64,000 bases of DNA, taken from Schlesneria paludicola DSM 18645. Lineage in GTDB: Bacteria > Planctomycetota > Planctomycetia > Planctomycetales > Planctomycetaceae. The translations under genes were made by a program, and so were the position numbers. The stretch is from the NCBI GenBank assembly GCA_945862235.1, contig CAMAYU010000003.1, positions 20,460 to 84,459 on the forward strand. The letters are read 5' to 3'. This document shows, piece after piece, positions 34,279-42,853 of the stretch (position 1 is the first letter of the stretch; every line of letters begins with the position of its first letter). A model generated the notes under the pieces. That model was not told the origin of the DNA, did no database searches, and saw nothing but the letters and a program-made list of their open reading frames with translations.

Positions 34279-36690
34279 TCACGGAGCGGGCAGGGCTGGT
34301 TTACACGTGCGTGGATCGAGCCAGTTGCGAAGATCGGAATCGGCGGCGGCATCACGGATTCGGCTGCTCTCGCCGGTTCGTTTCTTGCTCAATCGCCACT
34401 GAACGAGCCCGACATCTCTCGGGGATGACATGCCCTGAGCGTTCGGCTGCGAGCGGTAGCCGGTCCCGAAGGCCGTCAGCAGACTCCCGTCCGGCAACTG
34501 GACCGTCGAGGTGGCCTGGCTGCTGGCCCACCAGGCTTGCGGACCCGGAGCACCTTGATTGGAGCCTTTGCGATTGCCGACCCAGGTATGCAGCAGATAG
34601 CGGTGATCGAGATCCCAAGTCTGTCCGTGATTGCGACTGACGACGGCTTCAATCCCGAATTGTGGGAACCCCTCTTCCGTGTCGATGTATCCTTTGCGGA
34701 CCACATAAGTCATGACGATGTCGCCAGTCGGCATGACGACCAGCGACGGATGGTGCCTGCCCCAATCGAAGAGCTTACGAACTTCGGACCAGGTGCGGCC
34801 TTCGTCGGTAGAGATCGAAACGCCAAGTCCTTCAAAATGATCGAGCGTCTCACCTTGCTTGCTCGGGGGGATATCGGTTCGACAGGCGGCCACGATGTCA
34901 CCGTTGGCCGCACGCACGAGCGCCACTTCGCTGACTTTCGCCCATTGCGGCACACGCGTGGCATCGTTCCAGGTTTTTCCAAGATCTCGGCTGGAACGCA
35001 GAAAGGCTTCCTGACCGCCGTCCGTGGAACCCCGATAGCCTGTTTCGATGATATGAGTGACTTTGCCGGTGGTTGCGTCACGATCCACCAGGTAAGGATC
35101 CCATTGATTCCATCCACCGCCATGAGAATTCGGAGGAATCGGTTCGGAACTCCAGGTCTGACCATAGTCGACGCTGCGGCAACGCAGCTTTCCTTCGACA
35201 CCACACAAGAGCTGTCCGTCGCCCAGATAGGTCAGCGACACTCCCAGCAGATGCCGCGCATGAGCTGGTTCGTCGGGCAGCACCGGTTGGGGCTTACTCC
35301 AATTCGCTCCTTGGTCGTCACTCGTCAACACCATCGGGCGGTGGGGATAATCGCAACTAACAAGCATCAACAGCCGGTCTTTCTCCGGCATGTAAACGAT
35401 GTACGGCACCGCGACGACACGATTCCAACTCTCGGTCACGATTTGCAGCTTCGCGGGCGTTCGATCGCCGCCGGCTGGTTCGCCCAGTTGTCGGACCTCG
35501 TGAGCACTCCACGTTTTGCCCAGAGCAGCAATTGTGTCCTGTCCGCCGGACAACCACTCGACGTTGAACTTCGCGAGCACGAGGTTTGTTCGATTCTCGC
35601 CAAACTCCTTGTACGATGGCCATGTCTCGTACAGACAAAGAACTTGACGGTCGCCGGTAACTGCCAGGTCGGAATAGCCACCGAGATGAGCCAGGGGCTC
35701 GGAAGCAATGGGCCAGGTCTGGCATTCGTCGTAGCTCATCCGAACTCTGATGTGGGCCCGCGTATCCGGGTTCGTAGGGCAGGCGACCAGCACCCGGTTC
35801 TTGTCCGAGCGGCGACTGTCACTCAGCCGGATCAGCGCCCCATCGCATGACGGTTCTGGCTGAAGGGGATCGTATTTCACCGCTGACCAATTCTGCCCGC
35901 CGTCCTTGCTGAAGGCATAGGCGCGTTGTTTCTGACCACGGGACCGCGCGTTGAGATAGACCGTGCCATCTTCCAGTTCCACGATGTCACACTCGTCGGA
36001 AGCGTTGCGCGTCAGCGGTTCGCCCCGTTTCCAGGTCACGCCGTGATCGTCACTGTAGATGCAACACGACGACTGGACCTCGCCGCAGGTAGGCGTCACG
36101 TCAAACCAGCAGGGAATCAGCAATCGTCCACTCTTCAATTGAATGCCGTGTCCCGGTCCCGTACCGACGAACGTCCAGGAAGGGTCTGCCGCCGTCTGAT
36201 GAATGCTGACCGGCCGGGACCAGGTCTGGCCATCGTCGGTGCTCTTCATCAGGAGAACTTCGGCATTGCCCAGTCCCGGCTTGCGGCCTCGGCACAGCGG
36301 CAGCCAGATCGTGCCTGTCTTGTGATCGATCACCGGGCACGGTTGATTGATCGTCAACTCTCCCTCGTCGGCGATAATCTGCATCTTGCTCCAGGTGCGA
36401 CCGTGGTCGGTACTGCGCTTCAAAGCCAGGTCGACGTCATCCCAGTCGTGGCCCGTCTTCTTGCGCGCTTCGCAGAGCGCCAGCACTGTGCCCTGTGTCG
36501 TCACCACCAGGCTGGGAATGCGGTAGTTGAAGTACCCGTCCTCACCGGCCTTAAACAACGGCTGCTGGTCGATACGCGGCGCAACCGGCTCGTCACTGCG
36601 GACAAGTCCGCTGACAGGCAGCAAGACAAGCGCCGCCATGATGGCCTTTATCACCCAGCCGAACGTCATATTTGGACTCCACAGAATCAT
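34279..36690 (-). CDS. Secreted double-propeller sialidase-like protein
   Basis: 803 aa. Two starts have Shine-Dalgarno sites: ATG 36690 and ATG 36669; the second gives a cleaner signal peptide (MTFGWVIKAIMAALVLLPVS). The first propeller shows the sialidase FRIP-like YRIPSLVVTTQGTVLALCEAR and Asp boxes STDHGRTWSKM, STDDGQTWSRP, SDDHGVTWKRG and SKDGGQNWSAV. The second shows SDDQGANWSKP, SRDLGKTWNDA, STDEGRTWSEV and SRNHGQTWDLD. The first half with its RIP motif is the better candidate for catalysis on sialic-acid-like or other sugars; the second may bind. It is the intact relative of the broken gene at 30298. Confidence 0.9.
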   Translation of the reverse strand: MILWSPNMTFGWVIKAIMAALVLLPVSGLVRSDEPVAPRIDQQPLFKAGEDGYFNYRIPSLVVTTQGTVLALCEARKKTGHDWDDVDLALKRSTDHGRTWSKMQIIADEGELTINQPCPVIDHKTGTIWLPLCRGRKPGLGNAEVLLMKSTDDGQTWSRPVSIHQTAADPSWTFVGTGPGHGIQLKSGRLLIPCWFDVTPTCGEVQSSCCIYSDDHGVTWKRGEPLTRNASDECDIVELEDGTVYLNARSRGQKQRAYAFSKDGGQNWSAVKYDPLQPEPSCDGALIRLSDSRRSDKNRVLVACPTNPDTRAHIRVRMSYDECQTWPIASEPLAHLGGYSDLAVTGDRQVLCLYETWPSYKEFGENRTNLVLAKFNVEWLSGGQDTIAALGKTWSAHEVRQLGEPAGGDRTPAKLQIVTESWNRVVAVPYIVYMPEKDRLLMLVSCDYPHRPMVLTSDDQGANWSKPQPVLPDEPAHARHLLGVSLTYLGDGQLLCGVEGKLRCRSVDYGQTWSSEPIPPNSHGGGWNQWDPYLVDRDATTGKVTHIIETGYRGSTDGGQEAFLRSSRDLGKTWNDATRVPQWAKVSEVALVRAANGDIVAACRTDIPPSKQGETLDHFEGLGVSISTDEGRTWSEVRKLFDWGRHHPSLVVMPTGDIVMTYVVRKGYIDTEEGFPQFGIEAVVSRNHGQTWDLDHRYLLHTWVGNRKGSNQGAPGPQAWWASSQATSTVQLPDGSLLTAFGTGYRSQPNAQGMSSPRDVGLVQWRLSKKRTGESSRIRDAAADSDLRNWLDPRTCKPALPAP

Positions 36691-36830
36691 GTCAGTCTCC
36701 CTGCAATATGGCGAGTACGGAACATCGGAATGATTCCCATTGTGTGAGTTGCTTCGCTTGTTTGAGTCATGACATCAGGCGCGCCGGGAATGATCTGCAG
36801 TCCGCTTCCGCGCAGGAGGCTGTTGGTGGC

Positions 36831-38552
36831 TTATCTGGGCTTGACGCCGACGGGCGTTTCGCCGGAAGTGCCCACGGTGTCGATCGGTCCGGTGAAACCT
36901 GGTCCGCCCGCGCCAACAGGGCCGTAGCTTGCGGCGCTTTGGTCCGGGCTGACCCAGAACGAATAGATGTCGCCGTTGGTCAGATAGAAGCGGAGTTTGA
37001 CCGGCTGGCCAGCCAAGCTGGACAAATCGCTCACGCCATTCCAAGCAAGCCGCGCGGTGGTCGAATCGGACGACATGGGGACGCTGTTTGCCCGCGAGAA
37101 CGGCTCGATGACGGCGCCATTCCGGTCGAGAACCTCTGCCTGTAATTGGCCGCCGACCGCATCGGCATTGACGAACGGGTATTTCCCGGAGAACTGGATC
37201 AGCCGGGTTGTCAAAACGCCTTCCTGGGGACCAGCATCCATCGAGGCGAACCCATCCCGCCGCAGGACACCCAACCCGGTGTTGATGGTGCGGTCGGTGG
37301 TCGTGTTGTTTTCGCTCCAGCCCATGACATAGAAATAGAGCTTGTCTCCGACCACCAGGCACCCGCCACCCGCCGACTGGACGTTGCCCCAGTTCCAGGC
37401 GCCTGGTTGTTCGTTGGCCGGAGCAAACGGCGTGCGATCGGGTCGATCCCAGTGAAATCCGTCTCGGCTGAACCCCACCAAGACCTCATTCCGCTTTGGT
37501 TTATCTTTAAGACCTCCCTGCCAGATGGAAAACAGCCCAAGCATGAGGCTCTCGTAGCCCACCGCATCAAGATTGTAGAGCTGCGGATTGATATGACTTA
37601 GTTCGGGGTTGGGGTTGCGTGGATCTAATCGATCGGAATACGCCCAGGGGTACACATCCTCTGCCTGCCAAGCCGTCCCTATCAGGGCATCCACGTGTTC
37701 CCGGTAAGCCCTCGCCCGACCTTCCCCGCCAGCACCGGCTCCTTTGATGCTCCAAACCCAGACCTTGCGGAACGGGTTATAGAAGGCGGTGGTTCGATCG
37801 CCGATCCGCGGAGATTGGGGCCGCAAAATCGGTTCTGACCAATGGATACCGTCCGGTGAGAATCGCAGCCCAAACCTCAGAAATTCAAAATTGTCCAAAT
37901 GGTCAGGATCCGGCAGCGTTTCAAACATCTTGAACCGCCTCTTCGAGTCGGTCTCTCGTTCATCGATCCAGACAGTCTGTGAACCACGGCCAAAGGAAGC
38001 CCGACTATGTCGGATCACGATGTTGGTGCCCGGCTCCACGTCCAGCGACGGTTTGTCCCAATGGATCCCGTCCTTACTGGTGGCGTAACAGGTAAGTTTA
38101 TAGAAAGCAGCCGAGTACCAAATCTTGAACAGCTTGTCGGTCGGGTCGTACCAGACGCCGTCGCTAAATGGCGCAGCGATGTGACCACTGCGCCGTCCGA
38201 AAATATCCTCATGGCTTCCTGACTCCCAGGGCTTGTCCGCCGTCAGTACCGGGCCGTGGTATTGGAGTTTATGGAAAGTCCGATTCAACGTGGTCTGCTG
38301 GACGAGAAAATCATCGACGAACAACTGCCGACCCACATCGATAGAAATCACTTCCGGCGGGTGTTTGAGGTACGGCACCGGCATTGGCTCGCGACCTAGC
38401 CCCGTCAGTCTTGGCGGCCACGTGTCAGGCAACCGGATTCCATTGTAAAGCAATTCGCCACCGGAGGCGACTTCAGCCGCCACCCCCGCGGAACTTGCCA
38501 ATAGGACCAAGGCCAGTCGTAGATACCAACATTTTTGGTGTTGCAGACTCAT
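36831..38552 (-). CDS. Secreted propeller with C-terminal beta-sandwich
   Basis: 573 aa from ATG 38552, with GAGG nine nt upstream. The signal peptide is around WYLRLALVLLASSAGVAA. An N-terminal RQLFVDDFLVQQTTL motif, also seen as RRELFVDDALVERL in the 40928 protein, marks this family. Blades: LFKIWYSAAF, CYATSKDGIHWDKP, RFSPDGIHWSEP, VGFSRDGFHWDRP. The C-terminal sandwich reads LIQFSGKYPFVNAD, QLQAEVLDRNGAVIEPF and VKLRFYLTNGDIYSFWVS. The tail has a Pro/Gly-rich extension. Role on an extracellular glycan is inferred from fold only. Confidence 0.85.
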   Translation of the reverse strand: MSLQHQKCWYLRLALVLLASSAGVAAEVASGGELLYNGIRLPDTWPPRLTGLGREPMPVPYLKHPPEVISIDVGRQLFVDDFLVQQTTLNRTFHKLQYHGPVLTADKPWESGSHEDIFGRRSGHIAAPFSDGVWYDPTDKLFKIWYSAAFYKLTCYATSKDGIHWDKPSLDVEPGTNIVIRHSRASFGRGSQTVWIDERETDSKRRFKMFETLPDPDHLDNFEFLRFGLRFSPDGIHWSEPILRPQSPRIGDRTTAFYNPFRKVWVWSIKGAGAGGEGRARAYREHVDALIGTAWQAEDVYPWAYSDRLDPRNPNPELSHINPQLYNLDAVGYESLMLGLFSIWQGGLKDKPKRNEVLVGFSRDGFHWDRPDRTPFAPANEQPGAWNWGNVQSAGGGCLVVGDKLYFYVMGWSENNTTTDRTINTGLGVLRRDGFASMDAGPQEGVLTTRLIQFSGKYPFVNADAVGGQLQAEVLDRNGAVIEPFSRANSVPMSSDSTTARLAWNGVSDLSSLAGQPVKLRFYLTNGDIYSFWVSPDQSAASYGPVGAGGPGFTGPIDTVGTSGETPVGVKPR

Positions 38553-38654
38553 CAATGATTTCCTCAAAGGAGTGTGGTTTTTGGATCGTTTCAAACAAGT
38601 TTCGCGTGACCGCCAACTCGGCCAATTGAAGGAACACGTACTCTGAGCGCCGCG

Positions 38655-39368
38655 TCACCTTGGCTTCAGAGTTCTTGCGGTCGGTAGTTTGACCATGAAG
38701 CCGCGATTAGACCTCAAAGCGTTGGCGCGTTCCTGGGCCGTTTGACTGATGACAGGGAGGTCCGGATTGGCGGTCGTTTCATTTTGGGACCGCATGTGAG
38801 TCAGGATGGCGTGCGACAACCGGACCAGGTCGATGCGCCGTTTGAGGTCCATCTTTCCGGTGGTGACTTCGGCCCCCTCCGTTGCGAAGACAATCTGAGC
38901 TATTGCTCCCACGGTCCCCGAAGTCTCGACCTCCAGCCGATACTCGCCGGGCAGCAGCGAGACTTCCTGGAAGTAATAGGCACGGCCCGCTTCATGCGCG
39001 GCAATTACGGCAGCCGAGGGGGGAAGCAGAAATTCCCGACCGGTGGCCGTGGGGTCCAGCCGAAAGTCATGCTTGCCGCTCTCCACCGCTGGATTCCATT
39101 CCGCCGGTCGCCCGTGACTTTGATAGCGTGAAAAATCTCCATTGCGCGGCATCGCCCCCATCGTGTAGAGCTCAGTGTTGAAGGGCGCATCCAGTTTGCT
39201 CTTCTTGACGACCGTGACCTTCGGCGACCGGTGCAGGAAATCCTCGCTGACGTTCCAACGTAACTCGCTGGCGACGGGATCATCCGCGACTGCGAGGCTG
39301 GAGAATCCCAGGCAGAGCAAGGCCACCAGCATCGGAAGAGTCTTCATTGGTTGTCTGCCGCCAGGCAT
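38655..39368 (-). CDS. Secreted 237-aa protein of unknown family
   Basis: ATG 39368 has AGGAG nine nt upstream; ATG 39347 is an alternative closer to the signal peptide (MKTLPMLVALLCLGFSSLAV). The mature part is probably a beta-sandwich: GRAYYFQEVSLLPGEYRLEV and GTVGAIAQIVFATEGAEV resemble carbohydrate-binding strands. The C-terminus is polar and helical. It starts 18 nt after the stop of the truncated propeller gene at 39387, so it is likely in the same transcript. No family recognised. Confidence 0.65.
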   Translation of the reverse strand: MPGGRQPMKTLPMLVALLCLGFSSLAVADDPVASELRWNVSEDFLHRSPKVTVVKKSKLDAPFNTELYTMGAMPRNGDFSRYQSHGRPAEWNPAVESGKHDFRLDPTATGREFLLPPSAAVIAAHEAGRAYYFQEVSLLPGEYRLEVETSGTVGAIAQIVFATEGAEVTTGKMDLKRRIDLVRLSHAILTHMRSQNETTANPDLPVISQTAQERANALRSNRGFMVKLPTARTLKPR

Positions 39369-39386
39369 GTGCTGTCTCTCCTCATT

Positions 39387-39617
39387 TCATGGCTTCCAGT
39401 TTATACCATCGGGGCTGACAATTGGCTGGCGACCGATGGCTCCCAGGAAGCCCTTGAATCTCCGCTGAGGGTCGGCGTCGTCCGGATCGTAGACAACGTT
39501 CAAGATCGCATTGGCAGGCCAGGCCGAGTCCGGTTCGACAGCGACGAAATTGTTCTCCAGCGAATCCTGATACTTCCATTGACGCAGGATGGGTTTGGTC
39601 CACTTTGTCCTTGCCAT
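39387..39617 (-). pseudogene. Truncated internal fragment of a propeller-plus-sandwich gene
   Basis: 76 codons reading WTKPILRQWKYQDSLENNFV, then VYDPDDADPQRRFKGF and IVSPDGINWKP before TGA. The same order occurs inside the intact 24800 protein (LTWKKP, DPDPARRYKMIAF, YVSPDGLNWKE). The signal peptide, first blade, later blades and sandwich are all missing. It is either a decayed copy or a minimal relic kept as a leader of the downstream gene. Confidence 0.75.
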
Positions 39618-39650
39618 GATGCGGGTTGTCAGAGTGTGTGGCGTTGCGCG

Positions 39651-40757
39651 CTACTCTTTCGATACGCGGCCGTCAGGAACGAGAACCTTCCGATCCATCA
39701 CGCTGCGAGATGCAGGGTTGGTGTCATTGTGAGGCGATAAGATGACGCAATTCGACGTTGATATCGCGTCGAAGACTTTCTCATAACCTGTGACCATGGT
39801 CAGTTGAGCTGTGACATAGCAATCGGCGTGCTTCTGTTGCAGTACGAGCCGCACATGCTCGGAATAGCAGCCCAGCACGTCGTTGTTCGTGCCGCGTTGC
39901 TGGTGTTCGCGACGTGCCGGACAAAGGTCGAACTGGTAGCCCACGTCGTTGCTTTCCAACACTTGCCCGTGAAAGACGTTGCCAGTGCCGAAGCAACGCA
40001 CGGCAATCTGACAGGAAGAAACACGGCCGCCGAAGATCTGATTCGCATTGGCGGACTGAAGCTGATCCGGTTCGTCGTAGTGGAAATCGAACCCGACGCA
40101 ACCGTTGCTGCGGTGCTCGCCGTTGCCGGCCACATGGCACGCGGTAAAGACGTTGTAATACGGGGAACTACCTTTCCGAATGCCAGGTCCGAAAAAACCG
40201 CTCGTGCGCGGTTGGCGCAGATGGACGGTCATGTGATCGAAGTGGCTGTAGCTCATGCCTCGAAGATCGATTCCGTACGCCTCCTCCGTATGCACAAACA
40301 GATTCAGTCGCGACAGGCCAATCGCGATTGTGTGAGGCTCGCCGCGCACTTGCAGGCAGCCTGTCTTGGGCGGACCTTCGTAATGCAACTCAGAAAACAA
40401 GCCGTCGCCCTGCAACAGCACTCCTTGGGGAATGTGCAATGGGCGAGTGACTCGGTATTTGCCCGACGGCACATAAACCGTCCCGCCCGATTGCGCTGCG
40501 TCGAGCGCGGATTGAATCGCGTTGGTGGCGTCAGGAATGGAGGCCGCTCCAAACCAGCGGATGTCTAACGGAGCCGCAGTGACGCGTCGCCATCGTCCCG
40601 ATTTGGAAAATCGGCTCTTGAGAATCGTGCCGTGATTGGGTTCTTCCGTTGCATCGGCCACCCAGTGGAACAGGCCGCCCCCGCCGTCGCCCGGAGCCGT
40701 GTGACCGAGGGCCAGAGCGCAATTGGCCGACCCCGGCATGATGTCGGCCAACTCCAT
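39651..40757 (-). CDS. Pectate-lyase-superfamily right-handed beta-helix protein, probably 5'-truncated
   Basis: 368 aa. LGHTAPGDGGGGLFHWVADA and WFGAASIPDATNAIQSALDAA are hallmarks of the Pectate_lyase_3/tailspike-like N-terminus, followed by a helix with GTVYVPSGKYRVTRPLHIPQ, GVLLQGDGLFSELHY and stacked short strands to about 340. ATG 40757 has no Shine-Dalgarno site, lacks a signal peptide, and lies four codons after an in-frame TAG. Relatives normally carry more sequence before the APGDGGGG region, so the 5' end seems lost. Possible role: pectin or other polyuronide cleavage, or just glycan binding. Confidence 0.75.
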   Translation of the reverse strand: MELADIMPGSANCALALGHTAPGDGGGGLFHWVADATEEPNHGTILKSRFSKSGRWRRVTAAPLDIRWFGAASIPDATNAIQSALDAAQSGGTVYVPSGKYRVTRPLHIPQGVLLQGDGLFSELHYEGPPKTGCLQVRGEPHTIAIGLSRLNLFVHTEEAYGIDLRGMSYSHFDHMTVHLRQPRTSGFFGPGIRKGSSPYYNVFTACHVAGNGEHRSNGCVGFDFHYDEPDQLQSANANQIFGGRVSSCQIAVRCFGTGNVFHGQVLESNDVGYQFDLCPARREHQQRGTNNDVLGCYSEHVRLVLQQKHADCYVTAQLTMVTGYEKVFDAISTSNCVILSPHNDTNPASRSVMDRKVLVPDGRVSKE

Positions 40758-40830
40758 GAGCGCGTTGACCGACTAAACATGCTGCATCGCATTGTCCTTC
40801 TCTTTGAATTGACGTCTTTGGGCGTTGCTC

Positions 40831-40929
40831 AGTGGGATGGGCATCCTGCCTGTCATTGGTTTCTGTCATTGATTTGCTGAGAGTTTTGACCGGCTGGAAG
40901 CCTATCCCACGGTTCTTCAACAGGCTGCT
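40831..40929. repeat. Palindromic element family B, copy 3 (one divergent arm)
   Basis: The right arm CCGGCTGGAAGCCTATCCCAC is canonical. The left arm (GTGGGATGGGCATCCTGCCTG) belongs to a variant. The outer flank TTAGCAGCCTGTTGAAG on the minus strand contains the TAG stop of the gene at 40928. Confidence 0.8.
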
Positions 40930-42487
40930 AACGCGAAGCGGCTCGAAACTGGAACGAATACAGATCCGCGTCCTTGACCTCGAAGCGAAGTCGCACCGGT
41001 TTGCCGACGAACGCGCCGAGGTCGGGATTGCCGGCCCAGATCACGGTCCGTTCCAGATCATCGCCATACGCTTCCTGGCAACCCGCAAGGGCGAAGCCAG
41101 GCAGCGGCTGGCCGTCGACGTCTTGAATCTCGACCCGCACGGAGCCGGCAGCCGAGGTCGAAGCGTTGAGCGTCAGTTGATTGCCCGTGAACGTGAGCGG
41201 CTTGGTGATCAGTTCGCCGCCGACCAGCGGCGCATGCAGCGAGACGAAGCCGTCGATGCGCAGGCTGTAGCGACGCAGCACGCCGCCGGTTTCTTGCATC
41301 GTGCGCTCGGTGGCGTACAGCGACAGTTCCGGCGGCGCGTCGCCAATCGCGGATTTCGTTTCGACCAGGCCCCAGTTTTGATAGGCGTCGCCGTAGAACC
41401 AACTGTCGCGCGTGCGCAGTCCCGGTCGCAAGAAAGATTCCGGCCAGACCGAGAATTGTCGGCGGTCGCGGCTGGTCATGAACATGCCGTCGGTCAAGGC
41501 CGTTCCCTCGCGGCGCGAATCTTTCGCTCGCGCCTGACGATAATCGTAGCGCGGCAGCGACTTGACCGACTCCGTCCAGCCGCGATCGATGTACCGCGTG
41601 GGAAAGCCCAGCAGCAGATGCGGCGCGCGGTAGTACGGCGCGATTTGATTGGTGTACAGCTCGCTGACGCGGCCGAACGGATACTTCTCGCCGACCGGAT
41701 CCTTCACGTCTCCCGGTTGCCCCTCGCGCCGACCCGGATCAACGTTGGCCGAATAGCCGAGATACTCCGGCTCGGTCCATTTAAGAAAATCCTGCGAAGT
41801 GCCCGTGCGGATGTCGCGGCCTTCTCGGAAGTCGCGGTGGTATTCGCGATACTCGTTTCGCTCGGCATCCCAGAACGCGACATTCTGCGAGTCGAACGCG
41901 CCTGTCGTGATCACCGGCTCGGGGTGCATCAGCGTCCAATGGATCGCGTCTGCGGACTGGAAGGCGTACAGCCCGTGCTTCTTGCCGCCAACGCCGAGCG
42001 CCTTGTACTTCGCGTCAGCCGCGCATTTTGGGTTCGTGTCGCGGAACGGCACAAACGCGTGTGCCCCGACGCCGTCCCAGACGATGTTGTTCTTCTTCGA
42101 GCCGTTCCAGTCGAACAGCCCCAACTCCGGCTTCGTCCAACGCACGCCGTCCGAGCTTTCGGCATAACAATAGACGTCGCGAGTGTTCGGCCGGTCCTTG
42201 CCGCCGAGATAGGAAAAGTGACTGCCGCGGTAGTACATGCGGTACTTGTCGCCGTCCTGAAACACCGTGACGTAGTTGGTCGAGTTCCCTTCCCACGCTT
42301 CGTTGGTCTCCAGCGCGACCTCGCGCGGCGTCGGCTGATGCAGCCGCAAGTCAGCCCGGCCCACAAGTCGTTCGACGAGCGCGTCGTCCACAAACAACTC
42401 GCGCCGCGAGCCGATATTCACCGGCTCCGCGGCCAGAGACATTGCGTTGACACTCAGCAATGTGATCAGAATCAGAGAGCGAGTCAT
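40928..42487 (-). CDS. Secreted propeller with C-terminal beta-sandwich
   Basis: 519 aa. ATG 42487 has GGAGG eight nt upstream and a signal peptide (MTRSLILITLLSVNAMSLAA). RRELFVDDALVERL opens the propeller; blades include YRMYYRGSHFSYLGG, CYAESSDGVRWTKP, SQDFLKWTEPEYLGYS and MTSRDRRQFSVWPESF. The C-terminal sandwich reads LTFTGNQLTLNAS, GSVRVEIQDVDGQPLPGF and VRLRFEVKDADLYSFQF. The start and ribosome site lie inside a relic of another gene's signal-peptide region (42510-42634), so this gene seems to have been joined to that promoter. Confidence 0.87.
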   Translation of the reverse strand: MTRSLILITLLSVNAMSLAAEPVNIGSRRELFVDDALVERLVGRADLRLHQPTPREVALETNEAWEGNSTNYVTVFQDGDKYRMYYRGSHFSYLGGKDRPNTRDVYCYAESSDGVRWTKPELGLFDWNGSKKNNIVWDGVGAHAFVPFRDTNPKCAADAKYKALGVGGKKHGLYAFQSADAIHWTLMHPEPVITTGAFDSQNVAFWDAERNEYREYHRDFREGRDIRTGTSQDFLKWTEPEYLGYSANVDPGRREGQPGDVKDPVGEKYPFGRVSELYTNQIAPYYRAPHLLLGFPTRYIDRGWTESVKSLPRYDYRQARAKDSRREGTALTDGMFMTSRDRRQFSVWPESFLRPGLRTRDSWFYGDAYQNWGLVETKSAIGDAPPELSLYATERTMQETGGVLRRYSLRIDGFVSLHAPLVGGELITKPLTFTGNQLTLNASTSAAGSVRVEIQDVDGQPLPGFALAGCQEAYGDDLERTVIWAGNPDLGAFVGKPVRLRFEVKDADLYSFQFRAASR

Positions 42488-42509
42488 TCGAACATCCTCC
42501 GTCGGCCGT

Positions 42510-42634
42510 CGGGCAATGAGCAGTCATTTCAAGGGCGAGCAGAAACAGGATCGCTCCGCTGATCCCGGTGTTCTTCATCGCCGTTCTCTGGCAGGTCTGA
42601 AGTGGCGTTGTCATCGTGATGCACGATCAGTTCT
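42510..42634 (-). pseudogene. Orphan leader and signal-peptide relic of a lyase-type gene
   Basis: The minus strand reads MKNTGISGAILFLLALEMTA from ATG 42578, preceded by TTPLQTCQRT. The lyase gene at 18068 has MRNTRVIGFLLLLL preceded by KTPLQSCRIKT, and the two DNA stretches align over about 60 nt upstream of the ATG. The rest of the gene is absent; the 40928 gene starts just downstream in a different frame. Confidence 0.7.
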
Positions 42635-42639
42635 CGGTG

Positions 42640-42700
42640 GGTGCGATTATTGTCGAGCATCGCCGCCACGGCCATGCCCGCACCGACCGTTTGAATTGGC
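42640..42700 (-). pseudogene. 3'-end relic of a GH43/GH32-like propeller gene
   Basis: The frame encodes AGMAVAAMLDNN, matching the C-terminus of the intact gene at 22591 (VGMAVAAMLDND). The DNA TGTCGAGCATCGCCGCCACG is identical at both places, and the following CACCGAGAACTGAT is shared too. The relic is bounded on its 5' side by a family E element. Confidence 0.85.
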
Positions 42701-42709
42701 GACGCCCGC

Positions 42710-42796
42710 CGTTCGTCGTACCGGCTCTAGCCGAATCTTGGCGGTCAGAGAACACTGTGGTATCACGCTGGCCGCCTGAAGGCGGTACTACGAACG
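42710..42796. repeat. Palindromic element family E, copy 2
   Basis: Terminal inverted repeats CGTTCGTCGTACCGGC and GGCGGTACTACGAACG enclose two hairpins (CCGGCTCTAGCCG and CCGCCTGAAGGCGG). It shares GTAGTNCCGCCTTCAGGCGG with the copy inside the DUF1553 gene at 54096. Confidence 0.85.
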
Positions 42797-42853
42797 AAAC
42801 TCCAATTGTGGAGTGCCGTCTGCTATCGGCTGGTTGGTCTCCGGAGTCCGCTC

